Below, piece after piece: positions 21,605 to 32,362 of a DNA stretch of 64,000 nt. The notes below the pieces were generated by a model. It was given only the letters and a program-made list of their open reading frames with translations, was not told where the DNA came from and did no database searches. Within the stretch, counting starts at the first letter, position 1, and every line of letters starts with the position of its first letter. The position numbers and the translations under genes were made by a program. This DNA is from Falciphora oryzae (taxonomy: Eukaryota > Ascomycota > Sordariomycetes > Magnaporthales > Magnaporthaceae): assembly GCA_000733355.1 (NCBI GenBank), contig JNVV01000012.1:647655-711654 (forward strand). Direction: 5' to 3'.

Positions 21605-21891
21605 AGGGGTGATGGGGTGGGATGGGATGGAGCGATGAAGAGAGTGGAAGGGTGTGTGTCGGGCGGAAGTCGCGGCTTGGATGCTGTGTATGTCTGCGTA
21701 GTGTCAAGGTTCTTGGTTGTCAAGGCTTGCTGGTTACAAAAATTGGAGCAGCAGCTTAATACGGTGTTGGCTTTGAGCCAAACCACGGCCGCAAAAGGCT
21801 GGTAATAATATTGCATCAACCACTCTCTGCAGTTGGCCCAGCTCCTAAGTATCTCTGTACGCTCCATGGCGCAATGTGAACGACGCCAACA
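21605..21891. other. convergent intergenic spacer
   Basis: 287-bp spacer holding the 3' ends of the CFEM gene and the convergent dioxygenase gene. No separate feature is visible. Confidence 0.4.
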
Positions 21892-23125
21892 TCAGTAAGC
21901 CCCAACGGGCACACCCGTGTCCCACATGGACACCAGGATGAACCTGTCTCCTTCCCAGGGCTCCCTGCCGTGGGACACCTGGTAGTTGTCGACAAGGAGC
22001 AGGTCTCCCTCCTCGAGCGTCAGGCTGATCTCCTCCTGGCCGATGACGGCGATCAGCTTGTCGAGCAGGTGCCGCGGGATGGGCGTGTCGTCGCCGTAAG
22101 CGCAAGGCAAGTCTACGGCAGCAGGTCGGTCAGCGAACCTCAAGGCGATCGATCAACGAGTGAGTGCATGGTGGAAGGGGCACATCATCAGCACGCACAA
22201 GTCATGCCGTCCCGCCCAATATGCGGCGGCTCCAGCGCCCCAATATCCCGCGTGATGCCGTGCCTTCCCACCAGGCCATTAAACCACGTCGGCCTTCCAC
22301 TCGCCGGCGCCCGCCGGAGGCCAGGTATGTGCTGCGTCAGCTCCAGACCCGCATCGCGCTCGTCCCATTTAAAGTCGTCCGTCAGCTTGCGCACCTGCGC
22401 CTCGACCTTGCGTCGGGTTCCCGCCTCGTCCTCGTCGCCGGTGAGCTCCTGCCCGAAGCTGCGCTCGCCCGCCCAGTTGAAGGCGTTGACCGAGGCTTCC
22501 CTGCCCGGCGCGCGGAACACCATCTTCATGCCGAGCCCCTTGGCCTGCACGCCGGCGACCAGCTCGGGGATCTCGGCCCGCACGCGCTCGAAGACGCGTG
22601 CGCTGTGCGCGATGGGCGTGGCGCCGCCCTTGGCTGCCTTTGCGACGCAGTAGAAGTGGATGTTGGAGGGGAAGCGGGTGTAGCGGGAGTACTGATTGCG
22701 AAAACGTGAGTTAGGACTGCCGCATCTGTCTGGGTGGGGAGACGCCACACCTCACTGTGCTGGTAGAACCTCGTCAGCGGCGACCCCTCGTTCGCGGTCC
22801 ACACGTCCGGCGCCAGCAGCGTCCGCTTGCCGGCCAGGCCGATCTGGACGTGCGGCTTGGACCCCCTCCCTTCCTCGGCGGCGTGGACGAGCCGCGAGAA
22901 CGCCTCGGCCGAGGGCGGCTCGGCGCCGCCTAGCCCACGGAGCAGGACGGCGCCGTGCCGGTCCAGCAGCTCCGTGAGCTTGCCTGACGCGGAGAGGGCG
23001 GAGAGGGCGGCGGCTGAGTCGGCGACGCTCGCGCCGGTCTGAGCCACCTGCAAGCTGTACGGCAGGGCGTTGCCAAAGCACTCCCGCGCGCCGGGGACGT
23101 CGAAGGGCTCGAGGCGGGTTGGCAT
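21892..23125 (-). CDS. TauD/TfdA-like Fe(II)/2-oxoglutarate dioxygenase
   Basis: Three exons in phase: 23125-22751, 22691-22199 and 22112-21892 (362 residues). Introns are 59 nt (22692-22750) and 86 nt (22113-22198, donor GTGCGT, acceptor GTAG). Metal ligands are H123 and E125 in FYQHSE at the first exon junction, and H337 in DNYQVSHGREPW. R346 (GDRFILVSMWD) is the 2-oxoglutarate-binding arginine. The segments FNGLVGRHG, DIGALEPPHIGRDG and YGDDTPIP match the fungal TauD-like family that includes taurine-type and syringomycin-type hydroxylases. The substrate cannot be told. H-x-E in place of H-x-D occurs in this family. A TATA-like motif lies about 85 bp upstream on the minus strand (near 23206-23214). 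Confidence 0.88.
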
Positions 23126-23372
23126 GACTGTTGCTGGTGTTTGCTTGCCTGCTTTTTTTTCCCCCTCATCGCCCCTGGATTAGGTGGCGGGGGGGCAGCG
23201 CCGGCATATAAAGGTCTCCATGTCGTGATCGACGTTCGAAATTCCGTGACGGTTGATGACAGGACAGCCCCCCACACAAGGACCCACGGGGCATGCATCC
23301 CAGTCCACCGCCCAAGGTCGCTTGGGCAAAGCTTATCCATGTCGATCCCACTGGGCTTGGCGCCCGGTGCGC
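23126..23372. other. upstream region of dioxygenase gene
   Basis: 247 bp with the minus-strand promoter of the dioxygenase gene and the 3' end of the next minus-strand gene. Nothing else is visible. Confidence 0.4.
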
Positions 23373-24479
23373 TCAGGAGCAAAACCTGCCCAGGTACGGC
23401 TTCTCGCCCAGCTCGGCGCAGGCCTGCGCGAGGTCCAGCTGGTACTGCCGCGACGCGACGTCGTACGCCATCTGCGCGTACACGGCCGACAGGACGCCCG
23501 TCGCGAGGCTCACGACGGCGAAGAACCCGACCACGGCCGCGAGCCAAAAGTTGACGACCTGGAACGCGTTCCGGCCGCCCGGCTCCGGCGCGAACTGGTG
23601 CTTGACGTTGGGCTGCTCCTCGAGCGCCGCGTTGAGTTCCCCGATCCGCGCGCCCCAGATGGGGTATCGAGAGGCGTCCAGAGTTCGTGTCCGGCCGCAG
23701 GTAGCCAGGTTGTAGATGGACTCGGTCTTGCCGTGCTCTCGTAGGAGAGCTTCGGTGGGGCGGTTGCCGTGCGGGAAGAGCAGGTTCAGCGTGTCGAGGG
23801 CCTCTTCGAGCGCTGGGCGGGGCAGGGCGCAGTGGTCTTCGGGGGCAGCGAGGTGGTTGCGGAGCGCGACCTTGTGCTCGTACACGGCCAGGACCCGGTG
23901 GCGCGACCCGGGCTGCTGGCTGATGTGGAGGTGGTCGGCGAGGTTGCTGGTCCAGCACAGCACAAAGTCGTGCCTGTTGACCAGGGTCACCAGGGTCAGG
24001 TCCACCCTCAGGGCCCCAGCTGGCCTGGTGCCTGTGCCCTGGAACCTGGATCGGAGCAGCGAGGTGAGGCTCTGGCCCCGAGTCCACTGCACGATCCCCT
24101 GAAGCCCAATGACTTCACCGCCGGATAGCACCGGGAGAATTCTTGTTGTGAGCCACAGAGACGTGGCGGTCTGGATCAGACGAAGTATTGCGTCTTCCGA
24201 GTGTGATTTGTGTCGTTGCCGGAGCCTTTTGCCGATCTCGTGAGCCATATCACTTCTGCTCATATCCTTGACCTCCCTGACCTCCCCAATGGCCCACAGG
24301 ACGTCCTCCGACGTTATGGGCTGTCGGGGGTCGTTGGGTTCGTTGTCGATAGCATCCAGTTTTTGGTTGATATATGCAATCAGGTGGGAGTAATCTGTTG
24401 AGCTGGCTCCATATTGTGCATCATCAATGCCTAGCCACAGCACTCTTGCCAGCTGTAGCGCGTCTCTGTGCTGTGCCAT
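23373..24479 (-). CDS. protein of unknown function with C-terminal membrane anchor
   Basis: Single-exon frame of 368 residues. The N-terminal about 300 residues are soluble in character; I see no catalytic motif. Near the C terminus the segment VVNFWLAAVVGFFAVVSLATGVLSAVYA is a clear membrane span, followed by a short amphipathic tail (YDVASRQYQLDLAQACAE) that ends PYLGRFCS. The layout fits a recurring fungal family of tail-anchored proteins of unknown role. It is divergent from the trypsin-fold gene at 24993 with 513 bp between starts, so a shared promoter is possible. Confidence 0.7.
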   Translation of the reverse strand: MAQHRDALQLARVLWLGIDDAQYGASSTDYSHLIAYINQKLDAIDNEPNDPRQPITSEDVLWAIGEVREVKDMSRSDMAHEIGKRLRQRHKSHSEDAILRLIQTATSLWLTTRILPVLSGGEVIGLQGIVQWTRGQSLTSLLRSRFQGTGTRPAGALRVDLTLVTLVNRHDFVLCWTSNLADHLHISQQPGSRHRVLAVYEHKVALRNHLAAPEDHCALPRPALEEALDTLNLLFPHGNRPTEALLREHGKTESIYNLATCGRTRTLDASRYPIWGARIGELNAALEEQPNVKHQFAPEPGGRNAFQVVNFWLAAVVGFFAVVSLATGVLSAVYAQMAYDVASRQYQLDLAQACAELGEKPYLGRFCS

Positions 24480-24992
24480 CGGTCGAGAAAGTGAAATTCC
24501 TTTGGAGGGATGGAAGTCACGCAGGGGTAGAAGTCCGTCGAGAGGCGCCGAAGTGACGACACCTTTTCAATATTTGTCGCTTTTGCCCGCAATCTTTCAG
24601 CTCCTGCCCTTTACCCCTTTGGGAGCTCAGCTGGCGCCCAGGTTTGCCCGGTTTGTATGTGCGGTTTCTCGCACCTGCATGGCTGACATGGATGCTATCC
24701 AATCGCACGAGAATGTCTGTGGATGCCCTGCCGGGAGCCCTGAATGATCTCCCACTAGTACCTCTACATACGTGTCGAATGTGAGAGGCAGCAGAGAGGT
24801 GGCGTGCATTGACCGGCCATGTGAGCCCGCGAGTTGGCGCTGCCACTGTGGCTGGCCGCCCAACCCATCCGCCAAATGGCGACCATTCGCTGCGTCCGTT
24901 TCCCCTCCTACCTACCCCCTCTTCCTCACTTTCCCTCAAGCACCTCGCTCACTAAACAGATCGAATCGAATACGAGGGAAGTTTGCACCACG
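24480..24992. other. bidirectional promoter region
   Basis: 513 bp between two divergent starts. CT-rich sequence with CCTCCTACCTACCCCC lies ahead of the plus-strand gene. No gene is supported inside. Confidence 0.4.
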
Positions 24993-27182
24993 ATGGCAAG
25001 ATTCACTGCCCTAACTCTGTTCGCAAAGGCAATAAACAAATTATTCGCCCTTTTCGGCAAACGCAAAACATCCAGGGGCGCCGACGTATCCGGCCGCGCC
25101 GATGCCAACCCCTCAGACAGACAGGAAGGAGAGAGCTTTAGTCAGGGCTCAAAACGCAGTTCTCCAGCACCCCCTCCCAAGGTTCTGGGGCCTGCTAGGA
25201 ACAACGTCTCAGAAACTGTTGAACCTTGTTCTGGAATTCTACCTCTGGATGTAGAGGATCGGACATCATCTGGCGGAAGCCCCGGCGCGGGTCCCACGAA
25301 TACCGACATTGTGGCAGGCAAAGCCAACAGCTTCCACACAAAGCTCAACGATTCTGGCGTGGTGGTCGCAAATGCAAGCCACCTTGAAGCCAGCGGTACG
25401 AGTTGCACGACTGCTGAGACGGGAGCAGAAATCACCGAAGACGCCATCCCGAGCCCGAGCAATCCCAAACCTCGAACTAGCAACAATGACAACGCCGGTG
25501 CGAGCTCCCGCAGTGCTGGTGCCCCAGCTGCCGGCGCTAGCATTTTCAACCTGTGGGCCATGGATCTGACGCAGGGGGAGCGGCTTATCTACCCGTTCCC
25601 ATACGACAAGACTGTTTACTGCGCTTATCCTTCCAAACATCCAATCCCACCCTCAATCCTACAAAAGTGGAATGGCGGTCAGCAAGCCGAGGTCCACGCC
25701 AACCTGGAGCCCCTGCGTGCCAAGGCTCGGAAGAGGTTCAAGTCCAAGCCATCCGACGCCATCATCGAGTGGCCTGAGCTGAGAATGTCTGGCTGAGCAG
25801 AAGGCGGCCGCGTCGCTCTCCGCGCTACCATCTGGATCCTCTGCAGCAGCGCTGGCTGCCGTGACGAGCTGCGCCGGTGGCTACGCGGTGTCGCGTGGCT
25901 TGCGCGCCTTGGCTATCCCTTGGAGATCCAGCACGGCACGTCCACCTGGGCAACCACGACCGCACCGCTGCCCTTTAAAAATATGGATTTCAGCAGTTGC
26001 CAACCACTGATGATTCTGGATAACGAGACGATTCTTTATTCCCATTATGACACTCAGCATGTAGAAATCGCCTGTTTCACAGCCCTCAGGAATGGGAAGC
26101 CCGAATGGCAATATTTTTCTCGAATCGGCGGCTCCGTCGTTGTAGGCAGGGGTCTCGACTTTCGCTACTACGTAACGACTGCGCATGGAATCTTACGGCA
26201 CCAGTACAACAAATCACCGCCAAGAAATATCTATGTTTTGGAGGACGAAGCCTCGGATGTCACACCAGAATCGGATCATGACAGCCAGGCCGACGATACT
26301 GTCACGGACGAACTAGAGAATAGCAAATTGGATGGCATTTCCAACAGGCTTTCTTCGCAGGGCGGGCTGGGGTTTAGAGGCCCAATGGCAATTAGGTCCT
26401 GGACTCCCCTGACCCAACAAGGGCCAACCAACTTCCTAGGAATAGGAGACGACCAGCGAGGCTTGGCTGCACATCGCGCTGTGCGGGATGACTCAGGAAC
26501 CGTTGCTGCGCCGTCCGACTTCGCCTTGCTCCGCAAAGTTCAGCAGGGCCATACAGCCGCCGGTCAAATCCTGAACATCGAGAGAGAAAATTCCTGTCAG
26601 GCAAGATGCCAAGTTATATTCGGCAGTCACACTCGCGAGCCTGCGTTTGTTTTACCGCAAGCGTCTGGACTGGTTACGGGCAGCAACGTGTCTATGCCAA
26701 CGCGCAAGATCGAGTTGGCGTCTCCTCTAGGTATTCTTCCCTGTCTAGTTCTGGCGGGGGACCCCTTCTCCCCTAGGCCGAGGGCCAAGGAGTTTTTCAT
26801 TATAGCTGGCATTGACGAAAATACTTCAACGACAGCGCCGGGAACTTCGGGCTCTTGGGTCCTGCGCGACGATAAATTGGTCGGGATGATAGTGGCAACT
26901 TACGAGGACGAGCCCTTTGCGCAAATCATAACAGGCGAGAAACTCCTAGCGGACATCAAGGATTCATTTCCAGCTGAGTTAGATGTCGGCCTACTGGCGC
27001 TTGGGGAATCCAGGGCGCTGCCGAACCTTGTATACCCTCCGAGCAGTTCATCCCCGAGCCTTGCATGTAATCGTCATCCCTCTGAAGGGGCCCGGACCGG
27101 AGACTCTGGATATGCTGAGGGAGAGATTGAAATATATGACATGGGTGAAATCGATTCCCTGTCCAGTTCTGGCCGTTTATAA
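24993..27182 (+). CDS. trypsin-fold serine protease-like protein with long disordered N terminus
   Basis: Two long frames in the same phase are separated only by a TGA at 25794-25796. A 60-nt intron (25787-25846, donor GTCTGG, acceptor CTGCAG) removes it and keeps phase, giving exons 24993-25786 and 25847-27182 and 709 residues. The N-terminal about 190 residues are Ser/Pro/Thr-rich and probably disordered. The region around residues 190-360 contains GERLIYPFPYDKTVYCAYPS and CRDELRRWLRGVAWLARLGYP. The C-terminal part has trypsin-like signatures: H378 in YVTTAHGI, D489 in PSDFALL and S599 in APGTSGSWVL. Substrate and location are unknown; no signal peptide is seen. Alternatively the TGA is a real nonsense codon and the gene is broken. 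Confidence 0.65.
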
Positions 27183-27789
27183 TAAACGGGCGTTTAAAAA
27201 GGGTACCGGGAGGTGCAGGGATGATTCTTAGGAGCCCCCGGGCATAAGAATGTGGCCACCTCCCACTTTTCCTTTCGCTTTTTTCCCCTTCCTTTCTCTC
27301 CTTTTCCCAAAGGCCTAAAGGTGCACGCAAAGGAAGTGCAGGTGGTGCAGGAGGTGTAAATGGTGCAAAAAGGTGCCGTTGATAAGGTCAACGAAGATTT
27401 AAAGGTTAACGAGGTTAAAATGAGTAAGTAGGACGTGTAATGCTAAAAGCGAAAATATATAAAAGTTTAAAGCTTGTTGTCAACGCAGTCGAGGGCAGAG
27501 AAATTAGAGTAGCAGGAAGATTGTATTCGAAGTAGGTTGGAGGCCGGAGGCCTGGCCTGGGAGGAAATCTCTATCTACTGTAGCCTGGAGGCCCGTGCAG
27601 AGGGCATGGGCACGTGACCCCTTGGGTGCCGTGACAGGCAGTTGGATACGACTGGGTAATCCATTAAGCCGGTTAACGCAAACTTTCCGGGCACGGCCGG
27701 CTGGCGCATCCGGCGGAAGGGGCCCGGATGGGCCTCCGTAAAGCCGTTTGGGGCTTCCGCAACTGCATTTTCTACTTATGCTTTAATAA
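27183..27789. other. no gene supported
   Basis: Mixed sequence with poly-pyrimidine runs (27250-27310) and TGCAGGTGGTGCAGG-type short repeats. Probably degraded repeat DNA leading into the LINE relic. Confidence 0.3.
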
Positions 27790-28470
27790 CATTTCGGCGG
27801 CTAACGGCGGCTAACGGCTGCTTAAGTACGGCTCCCGATAGTTTATAAAGGGCTTTTAAAAAGGGTTATTGCTTTATAAATAAACACCGGGTATACGTTC
27901 GCTGGTCCCCGGGCTATACGGGAATCCCCGGGAACGAAAAGGCCGATGCCGAAACAAAGTTGGGATCGGCTTTGCCGATACCCTAACACTTTAAGCTAAC
28001 GGTGGCCGGAATAAAGGCTTTGGCCTGGAAAATAGCCCGGGACACACAAAACGCCTGGTTTAAAAACAGCTTGCCGGACCGGTATAAAACTATAGCCTAC
28101 CGCCGGTACCGCAGCTTACGCCCGAAGCTTTACAGCTCCACCGGAGTGTTTTACAACGGCTAGTAGCCGCACGCACAGGGCACGGGGATTTCGACTGGTA
28201 CTACCGAAAATTCCCGTACGAAAACGATAACCCGTACCGCTACGGAAAAAACAAGTCCCCTTCCCACTTTGTATTTTGCAAACTGGTTAGGGCGTTAAAA
28301 AAACAAATGGCCAAAAGCAGACCCTTCCCCGGCTTTTAGTAGGCCCGGGTATTGGAAACGGCTATTTCAAAAGCCTTTCCTTTTTGCGTTATTCGCCGAA
28401 GCCACTAACTATTACATTATCGCTAGGCGGTAGCAACAGGGCTTAAAAAGCCCGCATACAACCTATTTCC
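27790..28470 (+). pseudogene. LINE fragment: RNase H and C-terminal domain relic
   Basis: Frames on the plus strand give YVRWSPGYTGIPGNEKADAETKL, matching the W-x-PGH-x-GI-x-GNE-x-AD end of the RNase H domain in fungal non-LTR elements. It is followed by TVAGIKALAWKIARDTQNAWF and a region reading DFDWYYRKFPYENDN then KSPSHFVFCKLVRALKKQMA, typical of the post-RNase H tail. Stops (TAA/TAG) interrupt it. This LINE is a different family from the Tad-like copies, which show no RNase H here. Confidence 0.75.
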
Positions 28471-28998
28471 TTTTTCCCTTTACACTTTTTCAACTTTCCT
28501 TTGTACTACCAGGACCAACAGTAAACTCGTTGGCCCCTTACACATCCGGCTGGGCCCAGGGGAGGTTTTAAAAACCTCCTTTCCCAAACCCGGCCTTACC
28601 CCCTTTCCGGCATACCCACCGGCCGAACGCATTACTACCACCCGCAGCGCTTCACAACGCCCCGGCGTATATACATACGCCCTACTGCCGATTGCCCGCT
28701 CACCAACAAAGAGCGCCGGAATGCGGCCCGACCCCCGTGTGCCTTCGGGTTTAATCTGTTAGCCGCCTTGATAGCAATATGTAGCCTAGTGTCAAGCTTA
28801 GGTAGCGTTAGCACGTCATATGCCCCTTGGGAGGCAGGACTGGTAGATCCCGAGATAATGACGTTAAATATACTCCTCCTCCTCCTCCTCCATATAGGAT
28901 TAAGCGACAAAAAACTGATACGCATCGATAAGCCACGGGGCTAGGAAGAGGGCAAATGGAGCCCGACGCAAGCCACCAGCCGAGGCGAGATAAAAACA
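28471..28998. other. no gene supported
   Basis: Likely 3' continuation of the LINE relic plus unassigned sequence, with a CTCCTCCTCCTCCTCC microsatellite near 28872-28890. Confidence 0.3.
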
Positions 28999-29862
28999 AT
29001 GCCGTTTTCAGCCAGAAGAAACAGCAGCGGCGATTGTGACTGGGCCAGCGTCACCGACATTAACGAACAGCGGAAAGCACAAAACAGAGTTGCCCAGAAG
29101 AACTACTGTGAGGGAGCCCCTGGATCATTTAACCAGGTAGTTAAGCTTGACGACGGGCATTGCTTGTACTGCTGCAGGCACGCGGCAAAAACTGCGTATA
29201 AAACTCGCTGAAGCTGTCCTCTCCGACATACCCAGCGTTAAAACCGCCTTAGAATCGCCCCGCGAACATAGCAGGATGGCTGCCATGCTTGCCGGCCCAA
29301 GCGCCGCCAGCAACAGTAGCAGCATAACCGTGCCCGGTGGCAGTGTCGGGACCGAGCAAGAAGCCAGTTTGCAGGTGACGGGCCAAAGGAGCCGAGGAAC
29401 ATCTTTCGGGTCTGCGATGAACGACACGGGCCGGACAGCGGACATGATATCAGCATCTGCTCCGCGTTCAGATTTCTCGCAGACGAGACAGGGGGCGATG
29501 TGGCAGGATTCGACTTCGAAAGCGCCGCCGTCGGCCAGGGCGATACGGGTTGGATCGAGGTGGATTATCAGTCGCCCTCGGTAAATTTTGTTGCCTCACA
29601 ACCGCCTATGCCGCTGCCGGTTTTGAAGCAGTCAAAATCTAAAACCACCGCGGAGCGGGTAGCAGCAGCTCCAGCGAAATTGGCACTTCCTGCTGAATCC
29701 CACGCAATCGATTCAGAAGGGGACCTTAATAGGCTTTTCAACCTTGGCAGCTTAAAAACGCTGACGCTGGGCTTCCAGGAAACGCCGTCCCCTAGCGCGA
29801 CAGCTGGAAACCTCCATAGCAGCCCAAAGTCGATGCCACAAGCGCTGCCGCCAACACCATAA
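28999..29862 (+). CDS. bZIP-like protein, three exons, possibly decaying
   Basis: Exons 28999-29107, 29178-29409 and 29454-29862 join in phase to 249 residues. The first holds DWASVTDINEQRKAQNRVAQ followed by KNY, close to the basic region of short fungal bZIP factors (DW..(I/V)TD..ERR..QNR.AQRNYR). The second starts TRQKLRIKLAEAVL, the start of the zipper helix. The remainder is Ser/Ala/Pro-rich, with LNRLFNLGSLKTLTLGF near the end. The first intron (70 nt, GTGAGG, CTGCAG) splits the basic region. The second is only 44 nt (GTCTGC to ATCAG) and is the weakest part; a frameshift is the alternative. Leucine heptads are poor. It lies between repeats. Confidence 0.5.
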
Positions 29863-29874
29863 CCGGTCCAACCC

Positions 29875-30452
29875 GCATTAATAAAAGGCTCTATCCGGGA
29901 ACACCCCCTTTTTGCTATTGGCACACACTCCACCCCGGTATCGGCCCCCATGTAATTTTCTACGGCGTACGCACCCAAACGAACATGGGCTTCAATGCAC
30001 GGCTCAAAGCAAGCAAATAAAAAGGCGAACCAAAGGATCAAATTGAAGTTATCGCCAAGTGCAAATAAACGGTAAATTAATAAAAACGCGGTGTTGAACC
30101 GCTAAATTACATAGGAAAAGTACAGGGGCACGGCGCTGAGGCCGTCTATCGATAAACTCCTCCGGAGGCGGCGCAGACGCTGAAGGCGCCGTAGAGACCT
30201 CCCGGGCCGGCAGGGGGGGTGCCGAGACGGAGGGTTGCACTGCGCTGATCCTCGTCAGCCTCCTGTAGGGAGGGACCACGTTCATGTGTTCATGTTGCGA
30301 GAGATCTCGCCTGGCGCCGGCACGGATACCCGAGCGGGTACTGCGAGGTTGCGACATCGGAAAACACAGGGTGTGCACAGGCCAAAAGTGGGGAAGAGTA
30401 TGTGCCAATAGCAAAAAAGGTGTGTTCCCGGATAGAGCCTCATTAATAATGC
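29875..30452. repeat. inverted-repeat pair, possible small DNA element
   Basis: Arms 29875-29930 and 30395-30452 are inverted near-copies; both contain GGCTCTATCCGGGAACA and TTTTTGCTATTGGCAC on opposite strands. The 578-bp unit starts 12 bp after the bZIP stop. No clear target duplication is seen, so its class is unknown. Confidence 0.5.
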
Positions 30453-30954
30453 GCATGCCTGCGCCGGCTTATGTCCCCGACACCGATTTCGCTGACGAGA
30501 TGCGCCAGTGCCGCCACGGAGGAGGGGAGCAGCAGCATCACTCCGTGCCAGCAACAGCACGTCAGCGTCCATAACATCCGGTTGTTTGTTTGCCTAATAA
30601 TAAAAGTTGATGGTAGCACGACACAGCGTCGCGTCGATACGAAGACGGCTAATGCATGGGACCCGCGCGGCACAGCCGAGCAAACTTGCTTGGCTCCCAG
30701 GGCCAAATGAGTTTGGTCAGGCTGACACCACGAAAAACGCCGAGTGCCGATAGCAGCCCTGATTCGAATTGCAAACCGCAAACATGTTGCCAAGGTGAAT
30801 CTTTTCAACCCTTTTATATCCGTGTTCTTTTTCGCCGTTTTAAAGCCCTGGCAAAGTAACGTGCTAAACCATGGAAGAAAAGATTAATGGCTTTTTTAAA
30901 CGTACGGCTTCAAGAATTTGTGGCTTTAGCTGTGTGCGAGTGGACGCAGCAGGT

Positions 30955-31012
30955 GTTAAAGTAGGTGTTAAAGTAGGTGTTAAAGTAGGTGTTAAAGTAG
31001 GTGTTAAAGTAA
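30955..31012 (+). repeat. 12-bp tandem repeat (GTTAAAGTAGGT)
   Basis: Nearly five consecutive exact units of GTTAAAGTAGGT, ending in GTTAAAGTAAAA. A minisatellite with no known role. Confidence 0.9.
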
Positions 31013-31611
31013 AACTTCGTCTATGGCGGAGATACGGCAGTGGGCGGGGGCCGGGTTTCGGGAACAGCTCAGAGACGACATGCAGACGGCGGCCCCCAAA
31101 CACGGTCATTGCTGGAATATATTGTGAGGGCCGCACATCCCTGCCTTTGCACCTTCCTTTTAGCGACTTTCCGCCGCGGCCCACGCCATACGTTCTCCCT
31201 TTTCAAAATCCTTCGTCGTTGTCAGCCGCTGCGTTTGCGGACCCTGTGGCGACTCGGGAAAATGCCCAGGTAGGCATTTTCCCGCTCGGCCCATATCAAG
31301 GCTTACATCGTGTCGACACGCATGAGTGGTTAATGCAAGGGACTTCCTGCTCTTGCATCGAACCGAGCTTACGGTGGGACAGATATTGAGTGGCCGGCCT
31401 CTCTTAAGTGGATACCTGCAGTCCAGCAGCTGCTGGTGGCCGATCACAAAGGTGGGTACCAACGGTGAACCGCGCTATTTGGTTTACGCGCAGGAGGGGA
31501 ATCACTTGAGACAAGATCTACGATAGCCCGCAAGACGGGGACTGTTTAGCCCCGAGGGTGAGGGTGCAGGACTACTGCTTCTTTGCAGTGCCTCACCACT
31601 TGCGGTCCAGT

Positions 31612-31618
31612 TATAAAA
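31612..31618 (+). promoter_or_regulatory. TATA box of secreted protein gene
   Basis: TATAAAA about 140 bp upstream of the ATG at 31757, followed by a leader with CACACACACAC at about 31698-31710. Confidence 0.5.
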
Positions 31619-31756
31619 CCACGTTCCCCCAAGCCCGTTCCCTACCATTCTGTTTTCCCGCTTCATAGGCATCAGCGACTGCTCTCCCAAACGCCAAACA
31701 CACACACACACAAAAACCACAAGCCCAAACAAGCCTCCACAGCGACCGGCAACAAG

Positions 31757-32362
31757 ATGCTTTTGCCGACTGCACTCCTCGTTTCTTCCCTCTCCGTCGC
31801 CTCGGCCTTCAAGGCGCCGGAGGGCCAGGCGAACGGAGTCTACCGCGCCTACTACAACGCAGAGGGCCACGAGGTGCACGAGCTCCTCACTCCTGACATG
31901 CTCATCTCGTCGCCCCCTCAGGGCGCCGCCATTTTGCAGTCGTCGGCCCCCGCCGTGGCGCCCGTGACGCCGCGCTACGCCGGTGACAACCCGCTCCTCT
32001 CGAAGCGGCGGGACAACATCTACTGCGGCTGCGGCTTCACGCTTGACCCGGGCGACTGCGACGCCGTCGTGGACAACCTTAAGTCGCAGTTCGGCTCGGG
32101 CTACACCTTTATCAGCCCGCGCATGTCGTACTACTCCATCATGGGCCGCTCTGTCGTCGCGTTTGTCTGCAACTACTCGGACAGGGCCTACCTCGGCGTT
32201 ACGGCCCAGACCTACGGCGAGTGGCTGGCCGTCATTACCAACGAGTGTGGCAGGTACATCGCCGGCTCCGAAGGCACCCCCGGCTCCTCCTCCCAGGGCT
32301 ACATGAGGTCCGGCAGCGACTTCTGCGCCAACGCCCTGACTTCGCCCGCCCATAACTGTTGA
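31757..32362 (+). CDS. small secreted cysteine-containing protein with Kex2-type site
   Basis: 201 residues, intronless. Signal peptide MLLPTALLVSSLSVASAF. A pro-region runs to LLSKRRDN at about residue 83, a KR/R dibasic site for Kex2 processing. The mature about 118-residue domain starts DNIYCGCGFTLDPGDCDAVV and contains CNYS, ECGRY, FCANAL and a final HNC. That is eight cysteines counting the CGC pair, and an even number, so disulphides are likely. NYS is an N-glycosylation sequon. I do not recognise a named family. The pro-domain plus compact Cys-rich core resembles candidate effectors or antimicrobial-type secreted proteins; this is inference from architecture only. Confidence 0.85.
   Translation: MLLPTALLVSSLSVASAFKAPEGQANGVYRAYYNAEGHEVHELLTPDMLISSPPQGAAILQSSAPAVAPVTPRYAGDNPLLSKRRDNIYCGCGFTLDPGDCDAVVDNLKSQFGSGYTFISPRMSYYSIMGRSVVAFVCNYSDRAYLGVTAQTYGEWLAVITNECGRYIAGSEGTPGSSSQGYMRSGSDFCANALTSPAHNC

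Larger units (their letters stand above)
30453..31756. other. no gene supported; promoter of secreted protein gene at right end
   Basis: Mixed sequence including a 12-bp tandem repeat at 30955-31012. The right end has a TATA box at 31612-31618 and an A/C-rich leader before the ATG at 31757. Open frames in between show no recognisable protein. Confidence 0.35.

Noticed and set aside
22930..24087. 385-residue minus-strand frame across the dioxygenase promoter
   Set aside because: Overlaps the real exon 1 and the next gene in another frame; low-complexity Arg/Pro/Ala.
30955..31012. Short regular repeats considered as CRISPR
   Set aside because: Contiguous 12-bp units without spacers in a eukaryotic genome; simple minisatellite.
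30871..31389. 172-residue plus-strand frame containing GVKV repeats
   Set aside because: The frame is held open by a 12-bp minisatellite; flanking parts are not protein-like.
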